A DNA stretch of 64,000 nt from an uncultured Ruminococcus sp. Lineage in GTDB: Bacteria > Bacillota > Clostridia > Lachnospirales > Lachnospiraceae. Both the position numbers and the translations under genes were made by a program. How positions within the stretch are numbered: the first letter of the stretch is position 1; each line of letters begins with the position of its first letter. The DNA lies in the NCBI GenBank assembly GCA_900066355.1, contig FMEL01000012.1, forward strand, positions 1 to 64,000. The letters run 5' to 3'. This document shows, piece by piece, positions 32,381-41,472 of the stretch. The notes below the pieces were generated by a model that did not search any database, was not told the origin of the DNA, and saw only the letters and a list, made by a program, of their open reading frames with translations.

Positions 32381-34360
32381 ATGAAAAAGAATCGGGAAAT
32401 GTTCAGCGGACTGATGGCATGGCTGGTATCGGCCTGCTTTTTTCTCGGGTGTTTTGGGAATCAGCAGTTACTGGAAAAGATCAGTAAACTGGGAAACAGC
32501 CATATTTTGATCTATGGTCTTACACTGATTCTGTTTTGCCTGGTGTTTCTGGCAGCTATGGGTGTTACCGGAAGAATGCAGGAGAAACAAAGCTGTTCTG
32601 ACGGAAATGCGGCAGGGAAGAAGCTTCTGTTTTCTGTGCTGCTTCTTTCGCAGATTCCTTTTTGGATCATCTGTGTGGCAAACGAGATGGAGCAGGTCGG
32701 ATCGGTAGCAGGAAAGTATGGATGGCATACACAGCCGCTTATATTTGGCGTTGTTTTGTTTCTTGCAGAGCTGTTCATTATGGCATGGATGTATGAAAAA
32801 ATCTCTGTTCCGAAACATGATGGAGAATGGATCGTCTGGCTTACTTATCTTGTTCTTACGGTACTGATTCTGTATTCTATGTATACACCGAATATTTTTG
32901 GCAGGGGAGAATTGAGTGACTCGTATCATGGCCATGCATATTTTAATTCGGTCTATAATATTTATCAGGGAATGCCGTATACACACAATGTTACCAGTAT
33001 TTACGGACACTATGCTTTGTTTTTTAAGATTCCGCTGAAATTATTTCATGGGGATTTCCGTGCATTTGTCATGATGCTTGCAATGGTCGGTACACTTGCA
33101 CATGTATGCGCATTTCTGACATTACAGCTTCTGGTGGAAAGCAGAGTATTGCGGATAGCAGGAGCGCTGGGTGTTGCATTTCCAATCCTCGGTATGCGTG
33201 GTGGATATTATTGGCAGGTATGGCCGCACAGAGTAGTCTTTCCGATGATTCTTTTGTTGTATGGTGCAGTGATCCTTAAGAAAAATTACCGGGGATTTAT
33301 AAGCACGGCGGTTGGATATCTGATCTGTCTGCTTGCAGTTCTGTGGAATACGGAGACAGGAATTTTTCTGGCGATTTCGTGGGCGGCTATGTATGTGTCT
33401 CGTTATTTTTCAGAAAACCGGGTGAAAATCGGAAAGCTTCTTATAAATACAGCAGCACATAGTGTTGGCATTGTGTTTAGTATTTTGGGTGCATATGGCG
33501 TAGTGAATCTGTATAATGTTTTGAAACACAGTCCGGTGAATTCCCTGGAGGATTTTCTGGTGCCGCTCCTTTCAAGCAATTATATGGAAGGGGTTCTTCA
33601 TCTTGATATGCCGCTTTATCCATGTGCGTATATGGCAGTGATCACGCTGTTTCTTATGGGAACCTCTGTGGGTTTGTCCGGCTGGTTTCAGAAAGAAAAA
33701 CGACAGTGCTGGAAAAGGGAACTGGTGTTTTTGCTGAGTGTGGGTGCTCTGGGATGCATGGTTTATTATATGAACCGTCCGGCGTACCATAACCTGGACT
33801 GTATTGCACTTCCGGCAGTGATCCTTTCGGCATATTTTGGACAGCACGGTCTTGCATTTATCAGAAATAAAGAACGGAAAAATTTTGGAAAAATTTCATT
33901 GGCGCATGTGTTCCGGGCAGGCGTTGGACTGATCTGTGCAGCCGCTGTGATTGCCATGTCTACGGGTACAGTGCTGCAGTTTTCACAGAACAGTCAGATA
34001 AAAGAAAATTTTCACAACATGGAAGATTTTGAAGAACTGGCAGCTCAGGTGGCTGAGATGGTGCCGGAAAACACACCGGCATTCGGGATCAATATACCGG
34101 AAATTTACAGTCTGCTTCATCGAAGAACGGAATGTTTTACAATGGATTTCAGTGATATGCTTGTCCGTCCGGACAGTTTGAAAGAACTGAAAGATCAGTT
34201 GGAACATGCCGAAGTCAGAGGCGCTTTTACAGAAAAATCCTCGATGAGAATCTGGAAACGTAATGATCCGGAGACTTACCGGTGGTTCAGGGAACATTAT
34301 AAACTAAAAGACACGATTTCTTTCCAGCAGGAAGAATTTCAATATTATATAGAAAAATAA
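32381..34360 (+). CDS. Large polytopic membrane protein, GT-C glycosyltransferase-like
   Basis: 659 residues with about twelve hydrophobic segments in the first 530 residues and a soluble C-terminal part of about 120 residues. An acidic loop after the fifth helix region (GRGELSDSYHGHAYFNSVYN, about 180-199) resembles the exposed catalytic loop of GT-C enzymes, and RGGYYWQVWPHRV (about 276-288) lies in a later loop. I cannot assign a family with certainty. Its setting between sugar-nucleotide genes suggests transfer of a lipid-linked sugar or assembly of a surface polymer. Confidence 0.6.
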   Translation: MKKNREMFSGLMAWLVSACFFLGCFGNQQLLEKISKLGNSHILIYGLTLILFCLVFLAAMGVTGRMQEKQSCSDGNAAGKKLLFSVLLLSQIPFWIICVANEMEQVGSVAGKYGWHTQPLIFGVVLFLAELFIMAWMYEKISVPKHDGEWIVWLTYLVLTVLILYSMYTPNIFGRGELSDSYHGHAYFNSVYNIYQGMPYTHNVTSIYGHYALFFKIPLKLFHGDFRAFVMMLAMVGTLAHVCAFLTLQLLVESRVLRIAGALGVAFPILGMRGGYYWQVWPHRVVFPMILLLYGAVILKKNYRGFISTAVGYLICLLAVLWNTETGIFLAISWAAMYVSRYFSENRVKIGKLLINTAAHSVGIVFSILGAYGVVNLYNVLKHSPVNSLEDFLVPLLSSNYMEGVLHLDMPLYPCAYMAVITLFLMGTSVGLSGWFQKEKRQCWKRELVFLLSVGALGCMVYYMNRPAYHNLDCIALPAVILSAYFGQHGLAFIRNKERKNFGKISLAHVFRAGVGLICAAAVIAMSTGTVLQFSQNSQIKENFHNMEDFEELAAQVAEMVPENTPAFGINIPEIYSLLHRRTECFTMDFSDMLVRPDSLKELKDQLEHAEVRGAFTEKSSMRIWKRNDPETYRWFREHYKLKDTISFQQEEFQYYIEK

Positions 34361-34379
34361 AATACAGAAGGAGAATATT

Positions 34380-35726
34380 ATGTTTGAAGAAATGACAGAA
34401 CAGCAGGCCAGAGAACAGATTCTGGAAATGACAAGAAATTACTGTAACAAATATCATAATCAGAAGAAACCATATCAGGAGGGCGACCGTATTCCATATG
34501 CGTCCAGAGTATACGATGCAGATGAAATGGTAAATCTTGTAGACAGTTCTCTTGAATTCTGGCTGACAGCCGGACGTTATACAAACGAATTTGAACATGC
34601 ATTTGCGCAGTATCTCGGTGTGCGTTACTGCTCACTGGTAAACTCCGGATCTTCCGCGAACCTGCTTGCTTTTATGACGCTGACTTCTCCACTCCTGAAA
34701 GAACGTCAGATCCTTCCGGGAGATGAGGTGATTACGGTTGCGGCAGGTTTCCCGACAACGGTTTCGCCAATGATCCAGTATGGGGCCGTACCGGTATTTG
34801 TCGATGTGACCATTCCGCAGTACAACATTGATCCATCTCTTCTGGAAGCTGCATGGTCTCCGAAGACAAAGGCTGTCATGCTTGCACATACCCTCGGTAA
34901 TCCATTTGACCTGAAGGCAGTAAAAGAATTCTGTGACCGCCATAATCTGTGGCTGATCGAGGACAACTGCGATGCGCTCGGTTCTGTCTATACGATTGAC
35001 GGTGAGGATAAACTGACAGGAACGATCGGTGATATCGGAACCTCCAGTTTTTACCCGCCACATCATATGACAATGGGAGAGGGTGGCGCTGTTTATACAG
35101 ACAATCCACTTCTGAACAGAATTGCACGTTCTTTCCGAGACTGGGGAAGAGACTGCATCTGTGCGCCGGGTCAGGATAATCTCTGTGGTCATCGCTTTGA
35201 CCGCCAGTATGGTGAACTCCCGGTTGGCTACGATCACAAGTATGTATATTCTCATTTTGGATATAACCTCAAAGCAACTGATATGCAGGCTGCAGTCGGC
35301 TGTGCACAGCTTAAGAAGTTTCCATCCTTCGTAGAGCGCAGAATTCACAACTTCAATTATCTGAAAGAAGCACTCAAAGGAACGGAGGACAAGCTGATTC
35401 TTCCGGAGGCTTGTGAGAATTCCAGACCGAGCTGGTTTGGTTTCCTGATCACCTGCCGTGAAGGTATAGACCGTAACCAGATTGTTCAGATGATCGAAGC
35501 AAAAGGGGTACAGACGCGTATGCTGTTTGCGGGCAATCTTACAAAACATCCGTGCTTTGACCAGATGCGTGCAACCGGCAAGGGCTACCGTATTGCCGGA
35601 ACACTCGAAAATACAGACCGTATCATGAAAGATACTTTCTGGATCGGTGTATATCCGGGAATGACAGATGAAATGCTGGAAGCTATGGCAAATGCGATCA
35701 AAGATGCAGTGAATGGAGTAAAATAA
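34380..35726 (+). CDS. rfbH: CDP-6-deoxy-xylo-4-hexulose-3-dehydrase (E1)
   Basis: 448 residues, full RfbH/DdhC length. VNSGSSANLLAF (about 81-92) binds the cofactor phosphate. In SFYPPHHMTMGEGGAVY (about 220-236) His occupies the place of the usual PLP-binding Lys, as in the dehydrase E1 (PMP-dependent) and not in aminotransferases. A Cys-rich insertion, CICAPGQDNLCGH (about 257-269), provides the iron-sulfur ligands typical of E1. It removes the 3-hydroxyl of CDP-4-keto-6-deoxyglucose. A matching E3 reductase (RfbI) is not in the window. AAGGAG precedes the ATG; the next gene begins one base after the stop. Confidence 0.93.
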   Translation: MFEEMTEQQAREQILEMTRNYCNKYHNQKKPYQEGDRIPYASRVYDADEMVNLVDSSLEFWLTAGRYTNEFEHAFAQYLGVRYCSLVNSGSSANLLAFMTLTSPLLKERQILPGDEVITVAAGFPTTVSPMIQYGAVPVFVDVTIPQYNIDPSLLEAAWSPKTKAVMLAHTLGNPFDLKAVKEFCDRHNLWLIEDNCDALGSVYTIDGEDKLTGTIGDIGTSSFYPPHHMTMGEGGAVYTDNPLLNRIARSFRDWGRDCICAPGQDNLCGHRFDRQYGELPVGYDHKYVYSHFGYNLKATDMQAAVGCAQLKKFPSFVERRIHNFNYLKEALKGTEDKLILPEACENSRPSWFGFLITCREGIDRNQIVQMIEAKGVQTRMLFAGNLTKHPCFDQMRATGKGYRIAGTLENTDRIMKDTFWIGVYPGMTDEMLEAMANAIKDAVNGVK

Positions 35727-35727
35727 G

Positions 35728-37056
35728 ATGATTTTAGATGAAAAACTGCGTTGGGCGGGATTTTGGATACTGGATGGACTGCGTGGCGGTCAGACCCGTA
35801 AATATTATGACAGGATCCGCTACGCGTGGAAAGAAGGAAGTTCTGTTGCGGAGACAGAAGAAAGAATCCGGAATCTGATCAGACATGCAGTAAAAACAAC
35901 AGATTTTTATAAAGATTATCCGGAAGACACACCACTTGAGGAACTTCCGGTCGTAAATAAAGATACATTTCGACAGTATTATGACAGCTTTCTTTCATCA
36001 ACTTATAAAGATGCAGAAGATAATCGTGTGATGTGTACCAGCGGTTCGACCGGTACACCACTTCGCATGATCCAGAACAAAGACAAAATCTGTCACAATA
36101 CTGCAGGTGGTATTTTTCTCGGGGCAGCAGCCGGATATTATATTGGAATGAAAGAAGCATTTATCCGTGTGTGGGTAAATAATGTCCGCAAAAGCAAATT
36201 ACGCCTTTTTCAGGAAAATCTGATCATGATGGACAGTTCCCGGATGGATGACAAAGCGCTTGCCGGAATGCTCAATGTGATCGAAAAGAAAAAAGTCAAA
36301 TGCCTTGTCGGATATTCTTCTGCACTTGGTGAGCTGAGTGAATATATCCGAAAAACCGGACGGGACTGCAGTAAATTCCGGGTAAGGGCGATCATCCCGA
36401 TCTCTGAGACGATGCCGGAACCTGTGCGCCGCACACTGTCAGAACAATTTGGCTGTCCGGTGCGTGCATGGTATTCCAACGAAGAAAACGGCATTATGGG
36501 CCTTCAGAATGAAGACAATGAAGGCTATCATATTGATACCGAAACTTATTATTATGAAATATTAAAAATGGATTCTGATGAACCGGCAGAACCGGGAGAA
36601 CTCGGAAGAATCGTGATTACAGATCTTTTTAACTATGCATTTCCGATCATTCGTTATGACAATGGCGATACAGCGGTGGCAGTCCGCAAAGAAAAGAACG
36701 GTCGTTTTAAACTCTGTCTGTCTGTGCTTTACGGACGGCGTAGTGACCTGATCTATGACTGCGACGGCAAGGCAGTCACACCATATATCATTACGAATAA
36801 TCTTTGGGATATTGAGGGTGTAAAACAGTATCGTTTTATTCAGGAAGATGTACAAGATTATACGATCTGGCTGAACGGAGATCCGGAAAAGATGGATCAG
36901 GAGGAGATTCTTCGCAGGATCCGTCCGTATCTGGGCGAGGAAGCCCGCATTAAAATTGAGATGGTTGATGAGATTCCGGTGCTTGCTTCCGGTAAACGTA
37001 AATACATAGAAAACCGCTGTCAGAAATATCAGCAGCATAAAGGATTCTGTGGCTGA
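35728..37056 (+). CDS. PaaK/CapK-like adenylate-forming enzyme, copy 1
   Basis: 442 residues. The ATP-binding loop CTSGSTGTPLRM (about 98-109), a YSNEENG segment (about 249-255) and YDNGDTA (about 309-315) match phenylacetate-CoA ligase-like enzymes, with the C-terminal SGKRKYIENR tail bearing the catalytic Lys region. Such proteins recur in capsule clusters (CapK) without a defined substrate. It may activate a carboxylic acid for transfer to a sugar. It is 1 bp from rfbH and 18 bp from the flippase. A paralogue lies at 38282; the two share the motif order and most conserved blocks. Confidence 0.82.
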   Translation: MILDEKLRWAGFWILDGLRGGQTRKYYDRIRYAWKEGSSVAETEERIRNLIRHAVKTTDFYKDYPEDTPLEELPVVNKDTFRQYYDSFLSSTYKDAEDNRVMCTSGSTGTPLRMIQNKDKICHNTAGGIFLGAAAGYYIGMKEAFIRVWVNNVRKSKLRLFQENLIMMDSSRMDDKALAGMLNVIEKKKVKCLVGYSSALGELSEYIRKTGRDCSKFRVRAIIPISETMPEPVRRTLSEQFGCPVRAWYSNEENGIMGLQNEDNEGYHIDTETYYYEILKMDSDEPAEPGELGRIVITDLFNYAFPIIRYDNGDTAVAVRKEKNGRFKLCLSVLYGRRSDLIYDCDGKAVTPYIITNNLWDIEGVKQYRFIQEDVQDYTIWLNGDPEKMDQEEILRRIRPYLGEEARIKIEMVDEIPVLASGKRKYIENRCQKYQQHKGFCG

Positions 37057-37074
37057 TATGCAGGAGGTAAAGAT

Positions 37075-38295
37075 TTGAAAGACAGGGAACAGAAAAAAGG
37101 AATTGCGGTAAACACCCTGTATACGATGGGCGGACTGCTCTGGATGAATGCAGTCCTGCAGATCGTGGTAACTCCGCTTCTTAATCGACTGATGGGAGCA
37201 GAACAGCTCGGCAATCTTCTTTATATTACCGGTCTTGTGGCAATCATCTGTCCGTCAGTGGGACAGGCATTAAATACAAGTCGTCTTGTTGTCCGCAGAG
37301 ACTGTGAAGTAACAAACGGAGATTATGACTGGTTGCTTTTGATTTTTGGTGCCATTGGAAGTTTTGTCGCTCTTGTGATGTCAAGAAACAGTATTACCAA
37401 TATGGCTATGGCAGTCGGCGTTTTTATCATGTTTATGCTGACTGTTTTTCGGTATTATGGAGATGTGGAATATCGTCTGAACCTGAATTACAGGAGATAT
37501 TTTATTTATTATCTGCTGATCGGAATCGGATATCTGGCAGGATTTGGTATATATTATGTAACAGGACAATGGGTATGGATCTATCTGATCGGCGAGGGCG
37601 CCGCGCTTATTTTTGTGGGAATTACAGGAAAAGTTTTTCACAATTTCTGGAACAGGAGCAGATTTTTTTCTGCTGCACTCAGCCGTGGATTTTTCCTTAT
37701 GTTGTCGTATCTGGTCACGAATACTACGTTGAATATTGACCGCCTTGTGATACGTCAGGTACTTGGAAATGAGCAGGTAACATGGTACTATGTGACTTCA
37801 CTGATCGGGAAGACTCTGGTTCTTCTGATCGCTCCGATCAATACGATTGTGATTTCCTATCTCACAAAAAGAAAAGAGCGTCTGACACGTTTACAGTATG
37901 GCAAGGCAGCACTTGCAGGAGGAATCGTAAGTTTTGTATTCTTTCTTGCCTGCCAGGTGGGAACACCGCTTTTTGTATGGCTCTTTTACAGAAATCTCTA
38001 TGATTCGGTAAAAGGCATTGTAACTGTTGTAAATCTGGCGCAGATTCTTGGATTATATTCTGCGTTTCTGTTTATTCTTGTGCTGACATTCACGGATGAG
38101 AGATGGCAGCTTGGTCTACAGCTTGCACATTTTGGAATACTTCTTGCAGTGTCGATACCGGCAGCAAAAATGTATGGACTGACAGGATTTGCCTATGCGT
38201 CACTTGGTGCAAATATTCTGCGTGTGGTGGCTGTGATCATTCTGGGACTGGTGAAAGCACAAAACGGAAAGGAAAGTAAAGATGAATACAGGTGA
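37075..38295 (+). CDS. Polysaccharide flippase (MOP superfamily)
   Basis: 406 residues starting with TTG at 37075, 8 bases after GGAGG. Around eleven to twelve hydrophobic segments cover the protein. The N-terminus (NTLYTMGGLLWMNAVLQIVV) and the central LVTNTTLNIDRLVIRQVLG match Wzx-like lipid-linked oligosaccharide flippases, although at about 406 residues it is slightly short. It would move the undecaprenyl-linked glycan across the membrane. It overlaps the second PaaK-like gene by 14 bases. Confidence 0.8.
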   Translation: MKDREQKKGIAVNTLYTMGGLLWMNAVLQIVVTPLLNRLMGAEQLGNLLYITGLVAIICPSVGQALNTSRLVVRRDCEVTNGDYDWLLLIFGAIGSFVALVMSRNSITNMAMAVGVFIMFMLTVFRYYGDVEYRLNLNYRRYFIYYLLIGIGYLAGFGIYYVTGQWVWIYLIGEGAALIFVGITGKVFHNFWNRSRFFSAALSRGFFLMLSYLVTNTTLNIDRLVIRQVLGNEQVTWYYVTSLIGKTLVLLIAPINTIVISYLTKRKERLTRLQYGKAALAGGIVSFVFFLACQVGTPLFVWLFYRNLYDSVKGIVTVVNLAQILGLYSAFLFILVLTFTDERWQLGLQLAHFGILLAVSIPAAKMYGLTGFAYASLGANILRVVAVIILGLVKAQNGKESKDEYR

Positions 38296-39598
38296 AGTAC
38301 TTAGAAGGACTGTTTTTAATCTGCTCGATGCCTCAAAGGGCGGCAAACTGCAGAAATTAAAAGAAGTGAATAAACGGGAGATTGTGGACGGTGTAACGGA
38401 AGAATATATGGAACGCCGCCTGAAGACCCTGCTCGATTATGTAAAGAAAAATTCTTCCTTTTACCGCAAACATCCGGAATGGAAAGAACTCAAAGATTTC
38501 CCGGTCATGACAAAGGGCGACTTTATTGAACATTATGACGAGGTTCTTGTAGATCACTATCAGGAACAGGGTAAACTGTACCGCCTGAGCACAAGTGGTT
38601 CTACGGGTACACCGTTTACAGTATTGTGTGACGGTGACAAAATGAACCGCATCAATATGAATTTTATCTCCTGCATGGAGCTGAATGGGTTCCGTATGGG
38701 AATGAAGCGTGGTGAATTCCGCGCGTGGATAAAGGGAAAAAATACGATCAGTAAGTGGAAATCCTTCAAAAATAATCTTATCATGGTGGATATCTCCAAT
38801 ATGGGAGATGAGTCTCTGGAAAAAATCTGTCGGGATATTGAGAAAAAGAAGATTCAGGTACTCGTTCCGTATTCAAGTGCACTGACTGCACTGACACAGT
38901 ATCTGAAGAGAACGAAAAGAGACATCAGCCGCTGGCAGGTCGAAATGATCTATACAATGGGAGAGGCGCTTCCGCAGGAGACATATGATCTGGCAAAGGA
39001 ACTGTTTGGTTTTACTCCGGTTCGAACTTATGGAAATAACGAGAATGGTTTTATTGCGGTTCAGCTTGGCGAAGATCCGGAATATTCTATTGATATGTTT
39101 AATTACTATCCGGAGATTCTTAAGATGGATTGTGATGAACCGGCAGAACCGGGAGAGCTTGGAAGAATCGTTGTGACCGATTATTATAATAAGACATTTC
39201 CAATGGTGCGTTATGATACCGGAGATACAGGAATGATGCGAATCGACCGGGATGAAAAAGGCCGCATCCATGGCAAATATGTGGAAATCTATGGCAGACG
39301 CGGATCTCTGATGTATAACACAAAGGGCGAACCACTGTCCATTCATGTGTTCATGAACACACTTCTGAAATTTGAGGGAGTGGTTTATCAGGCCAGATGC
39401 ATCCAGTGGGGCGAAAAAGAATACGAACTGCTTGTCAATGCAGACAGAGAAAAACTGAATGTCGAGGAGCTCCTTGCAGCTTACCGCCATTATCTGGGCG
39501 AGGATGCAGAAATCCGTATTACTTATGTAGATGAGATACCGATTCAGGCATCCGGTAAATTTATGGTCTGCGAGAATAAGTGGGATGGAAGGAAATAA
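38282..39598 (+). CDS. PaaK/CapK-like adenylate-forming enzyme, copy 2
   Basis: 438 residues with the same architecture as the copy at 35728: STSGSTGTPFTV (about 100-111), YGNNENGF (about 243-250), YDTGDTGM (about 305-312) and C-terminal ASGKFMVCEN. Sequence between motifs has diverged, so the duplication is not recent and the two probably differ in substrate or form a heteromer. It starts inside the flippase gene with GGAAAG as its site. It is followed closely by the thiamine-diphosphate enzyme. Confidence 0.82.
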   Translation: MNTGEVLRRTVFNLLDASKGGKLQKLKEVNKREIVDGVTEEYMERRLKTLLDYVKKNSSFYRKHPEWKELKDFPVMTKGDFIEHYDEVLVDHYQEQGKLYRLSTSGSTGTPFTVLCDGDKMNRINMNFISCMELNGFRMGMKRGEFRAWIKGKNTISKWKSFKNNLIMVDISNMGDESLEKICRDIEKKKIQVLVPYSSALTALTQYLKRTKRDISRWQVEMIYTMGEALPQETYDLAKELFGFTPVRTYGNNENGFIAVQLGEDPEYSIDMFNYYPEILKMDCDEPAEPGELGRIVVTDYYNKTFPMVRYDTGDTGMMRIDRDEKGRIHGKYVEIYGRRGSLMYNTKGEPLSIHVFMNTLLKFEGVVYQARCIQWGEKEYELLVNADREKLNVEELLAAYRHYLGEDAEIRITYVDEIPIQASGKFMVCENKWDGRK

Positions 39599-39603
39599 GC
39601 TTT

Positions 39604-41445
39604 ATGAAACAGAAAGTATCTGATTATATAGCGGATTATATTGCAAACTGGGGAATTAGGGATGTGTTTACAGTGACGGGTGGCGGCGCCATGCATATGA
39701 ATGATGCTTTTGGGCATCATCCGAAACTGCACTGCACTTACCAGCACCACGAACAGGCATGTGCGATGGCAGCCGAAGCATATGCACGTATGGATAACCG
39801 TATGGCAGCAGTCTGCGTGACGACGGGGCCCGGGGCGACAAATGCCATAACAGGTGTGCTTGGCTGCTGGATGGATTCGATTCCCATGATTGTTTTTTCC
39901 GGACAGGCTCGATATGCAACGACAGTTGCAGCTTCCGGATTAAAGCTTAGAAGTATGGGAGTGCAGGAATGCAATATCGTTCCGGTTGTAACTTCGCTTA
40001 CAAAATATGCACAGATGGTAATTGATCCAAAAGAAATCCGTTATCATCTGGAAAAAGCACTTTACATGGCGGTGAACGGAAGACCGGGACCGGTCTGGCT
40101 GGATATCCCGCTGGATGTACAGGGGGCAACGATTGAGACGGAGGATCTGAGAGGTTACGACCCGAAAGAAAATCCGGAAGAAACACCTGCGGCGATTTCA
40201 CAGGATGTAGTAAAAGCAATTGTGGACAGGATTGCACAGAGTCGTCGTCCGGTACTGTTTCCGGGAAATGGTGTGCGGCTTGCCGGTGCGATAGAAGATT
40301 TCCACAGACTTGTAAATATTCTGGGAGTTCCGGTGATCACAGGAATGAGCAGTGTAGATGCACTGGAATCCCATCACCCATATTTTGTCGGAAGGAGTGG
40401 AGGAACCGGAACACGTCCGGGAAATTTTGCACTCCAGAACAGTGACGTACTTCTTTCCATAGGCAATCGTCAGGGATTTGCGCAGACAGGCTTCCAGTAT
40501 CAGGACTGGGCAAGAGAGAGTTTTACAATATTGAATGATATTGATGAAAATGAACTGAAAAAACCAAATCTTCACGTAAGTCTTCCTGTAGTCGGGGACG
40601 CGGGCGAGCTGATCCGCAAACTGATCTGTGAGGCAGAGCGTCGCGGGGCAGACGAAAAACATCCACTGTTTCAGGGAGAGGACTGGGTTCATCAGTGTCA
40701 GATCTGGAAACAGAAATATCCGGTGGTGACTGCGAAACATTACGAAACAATAGAAGAAAGCTGCACCAATATTTATGCTTTTTATGAGGAACTGTCGAAG
40801 GCAATGCATGAAGGCGAGACACTGATGGTCAGCGTTGGAACTTCAAGAGTTGCCGGAAGTCAGGCATTTCAGGTAAAAAAAGGTCAGCGTTTTATTACAA
40901 ATCCGAATACAGCTTCTATGGGCTTCTGCCTTCCGGCAGTGACAGGTATCTGCGTGGCACATCCGGGAGAATCGGTGGTCTGTGTCACAGGTGAAGGAAG
41001 TCTTCAGATGAATATTCAGGAATTACAGACTATCCGTCAGAATCGGCTTCCGGTGAAACTGTTTGTGATCAACAATCAGGGATATCATTCTATCCGCCAG
41101 ACTCAGCAGAGTTATTTTGCACCGCCGCTTGTAGGTGTGGGCGAGGAGAGCCGGGACTTAAGTTTTCCGGATCTTGAAAAACTTGCACCGGCATATGGCT
41201 TTACTTACAGAGCAATCCACCATGCGGAGGAACTTCCGGACGTGATACGGGAAGTGCTGGAGATGGATGGAGCGGCAGTATGTGAGGTTTATGTAACGAA
41301 ATATCAGAAGACGGAGCCAAAGACTTCTGCGAAAAAGCTCGAAGATGGATCAATGGTATCTGCTGCGCTTGAAGATATGTATCCGTTTCTGGATCAAAAA
41401 GAACTGGAAGAAAACATGTATATTCCGCTTCCAAAGAAATACTGA
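39604..41445 (+). CDS. Thiamine-diphosphate enzyme, YerE-like (acetolactate-synthase fold)
   Basis: 613 residues from the ATG at 39604 (GGAAGG upstream). The N-terminal Pyr domain has VTGGGAMHMNDAFGHHP (about 20-36) and catalytic Glu in YQHHEQACAMAAEAYA (about 44-59). The C-terminal PP domain has VTGEGSLQMNIQELQTI...NN (about 462-490), the GDGX-NN cofactor motif in its GEGS form. The GGGAMH...HH start is the type seen in YerE-like enzymes of dideoxysugar clusters rather than housekeeping IlvB. YerE adds an activated C2 unit from pyruvate to CDP-4-keto-3,6-dideoxyglucose. No IlvN regulatory subunit is nearby. The specific reaction is inferred from context. Confidence 0.78.
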   Translation: MKQKVSDYIADYIANWGIRDVFTVTGGGAMHMNDAFGHHPKLHCTYQHHEQACAMAAEAYARMDNRMAAVCVTTGPGATNAITGVLGCWMDSIPMIVFSGQARYATTVAASGLKLRSMGVQECNIVPVVTSLTKYAQMVIDPKEIRYHLEKALYMAVNGRPGPVWLDIPLDVQGATIETEDLRGYDPKENPEETPAAISQDVVKAIVDRIAQSRRPVLFPGNGVRLAGAIEDFHRLVNILGVPVITGMSSVDALESHHPYFVGRSGGTGTRPGNFALQNSDVLLSIGNRQGFAQTGFQYQDWARESFTILNDIDENELKKPNLHVSLPVVGDAGELIRKLICEAERRGADEKHPLFQGEDWVHQCQIWKQKYPVVTAKHYETIEESCTNIYAFYEELSKAMHEGETLMVSVGTSRVAGSQAFQVKKGQRFITNPNTASMGFCLPAVTGICVAHPGESVVCVTGEGSLQMNIQELQTIRQNRLPVKLFVINNQGYHSIRQTQQSYFAPPLVGVGEESRDLSFPDLEKLAPAYGFTYRAIHHAEELPDVIREVLEMDGAAVCEVYVTKYQKTEPKTSAKKLEDGSMVSAALEDMYPFLDQKELEENMYIPLPKKY

Positions 41446-41472
41446 CAGCGGAGGAAATCAGAATACAGGAGA

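Noticed and set aside
39604..41445. Housekeeping acetolactate synthase
   Set aside because: No regulatory subunit or branched-chain biosynthesis genes adjoin, and the N-terminal GGGAMH...HHP type with its dideoxysugar neighbours fits a YerE-like role better.
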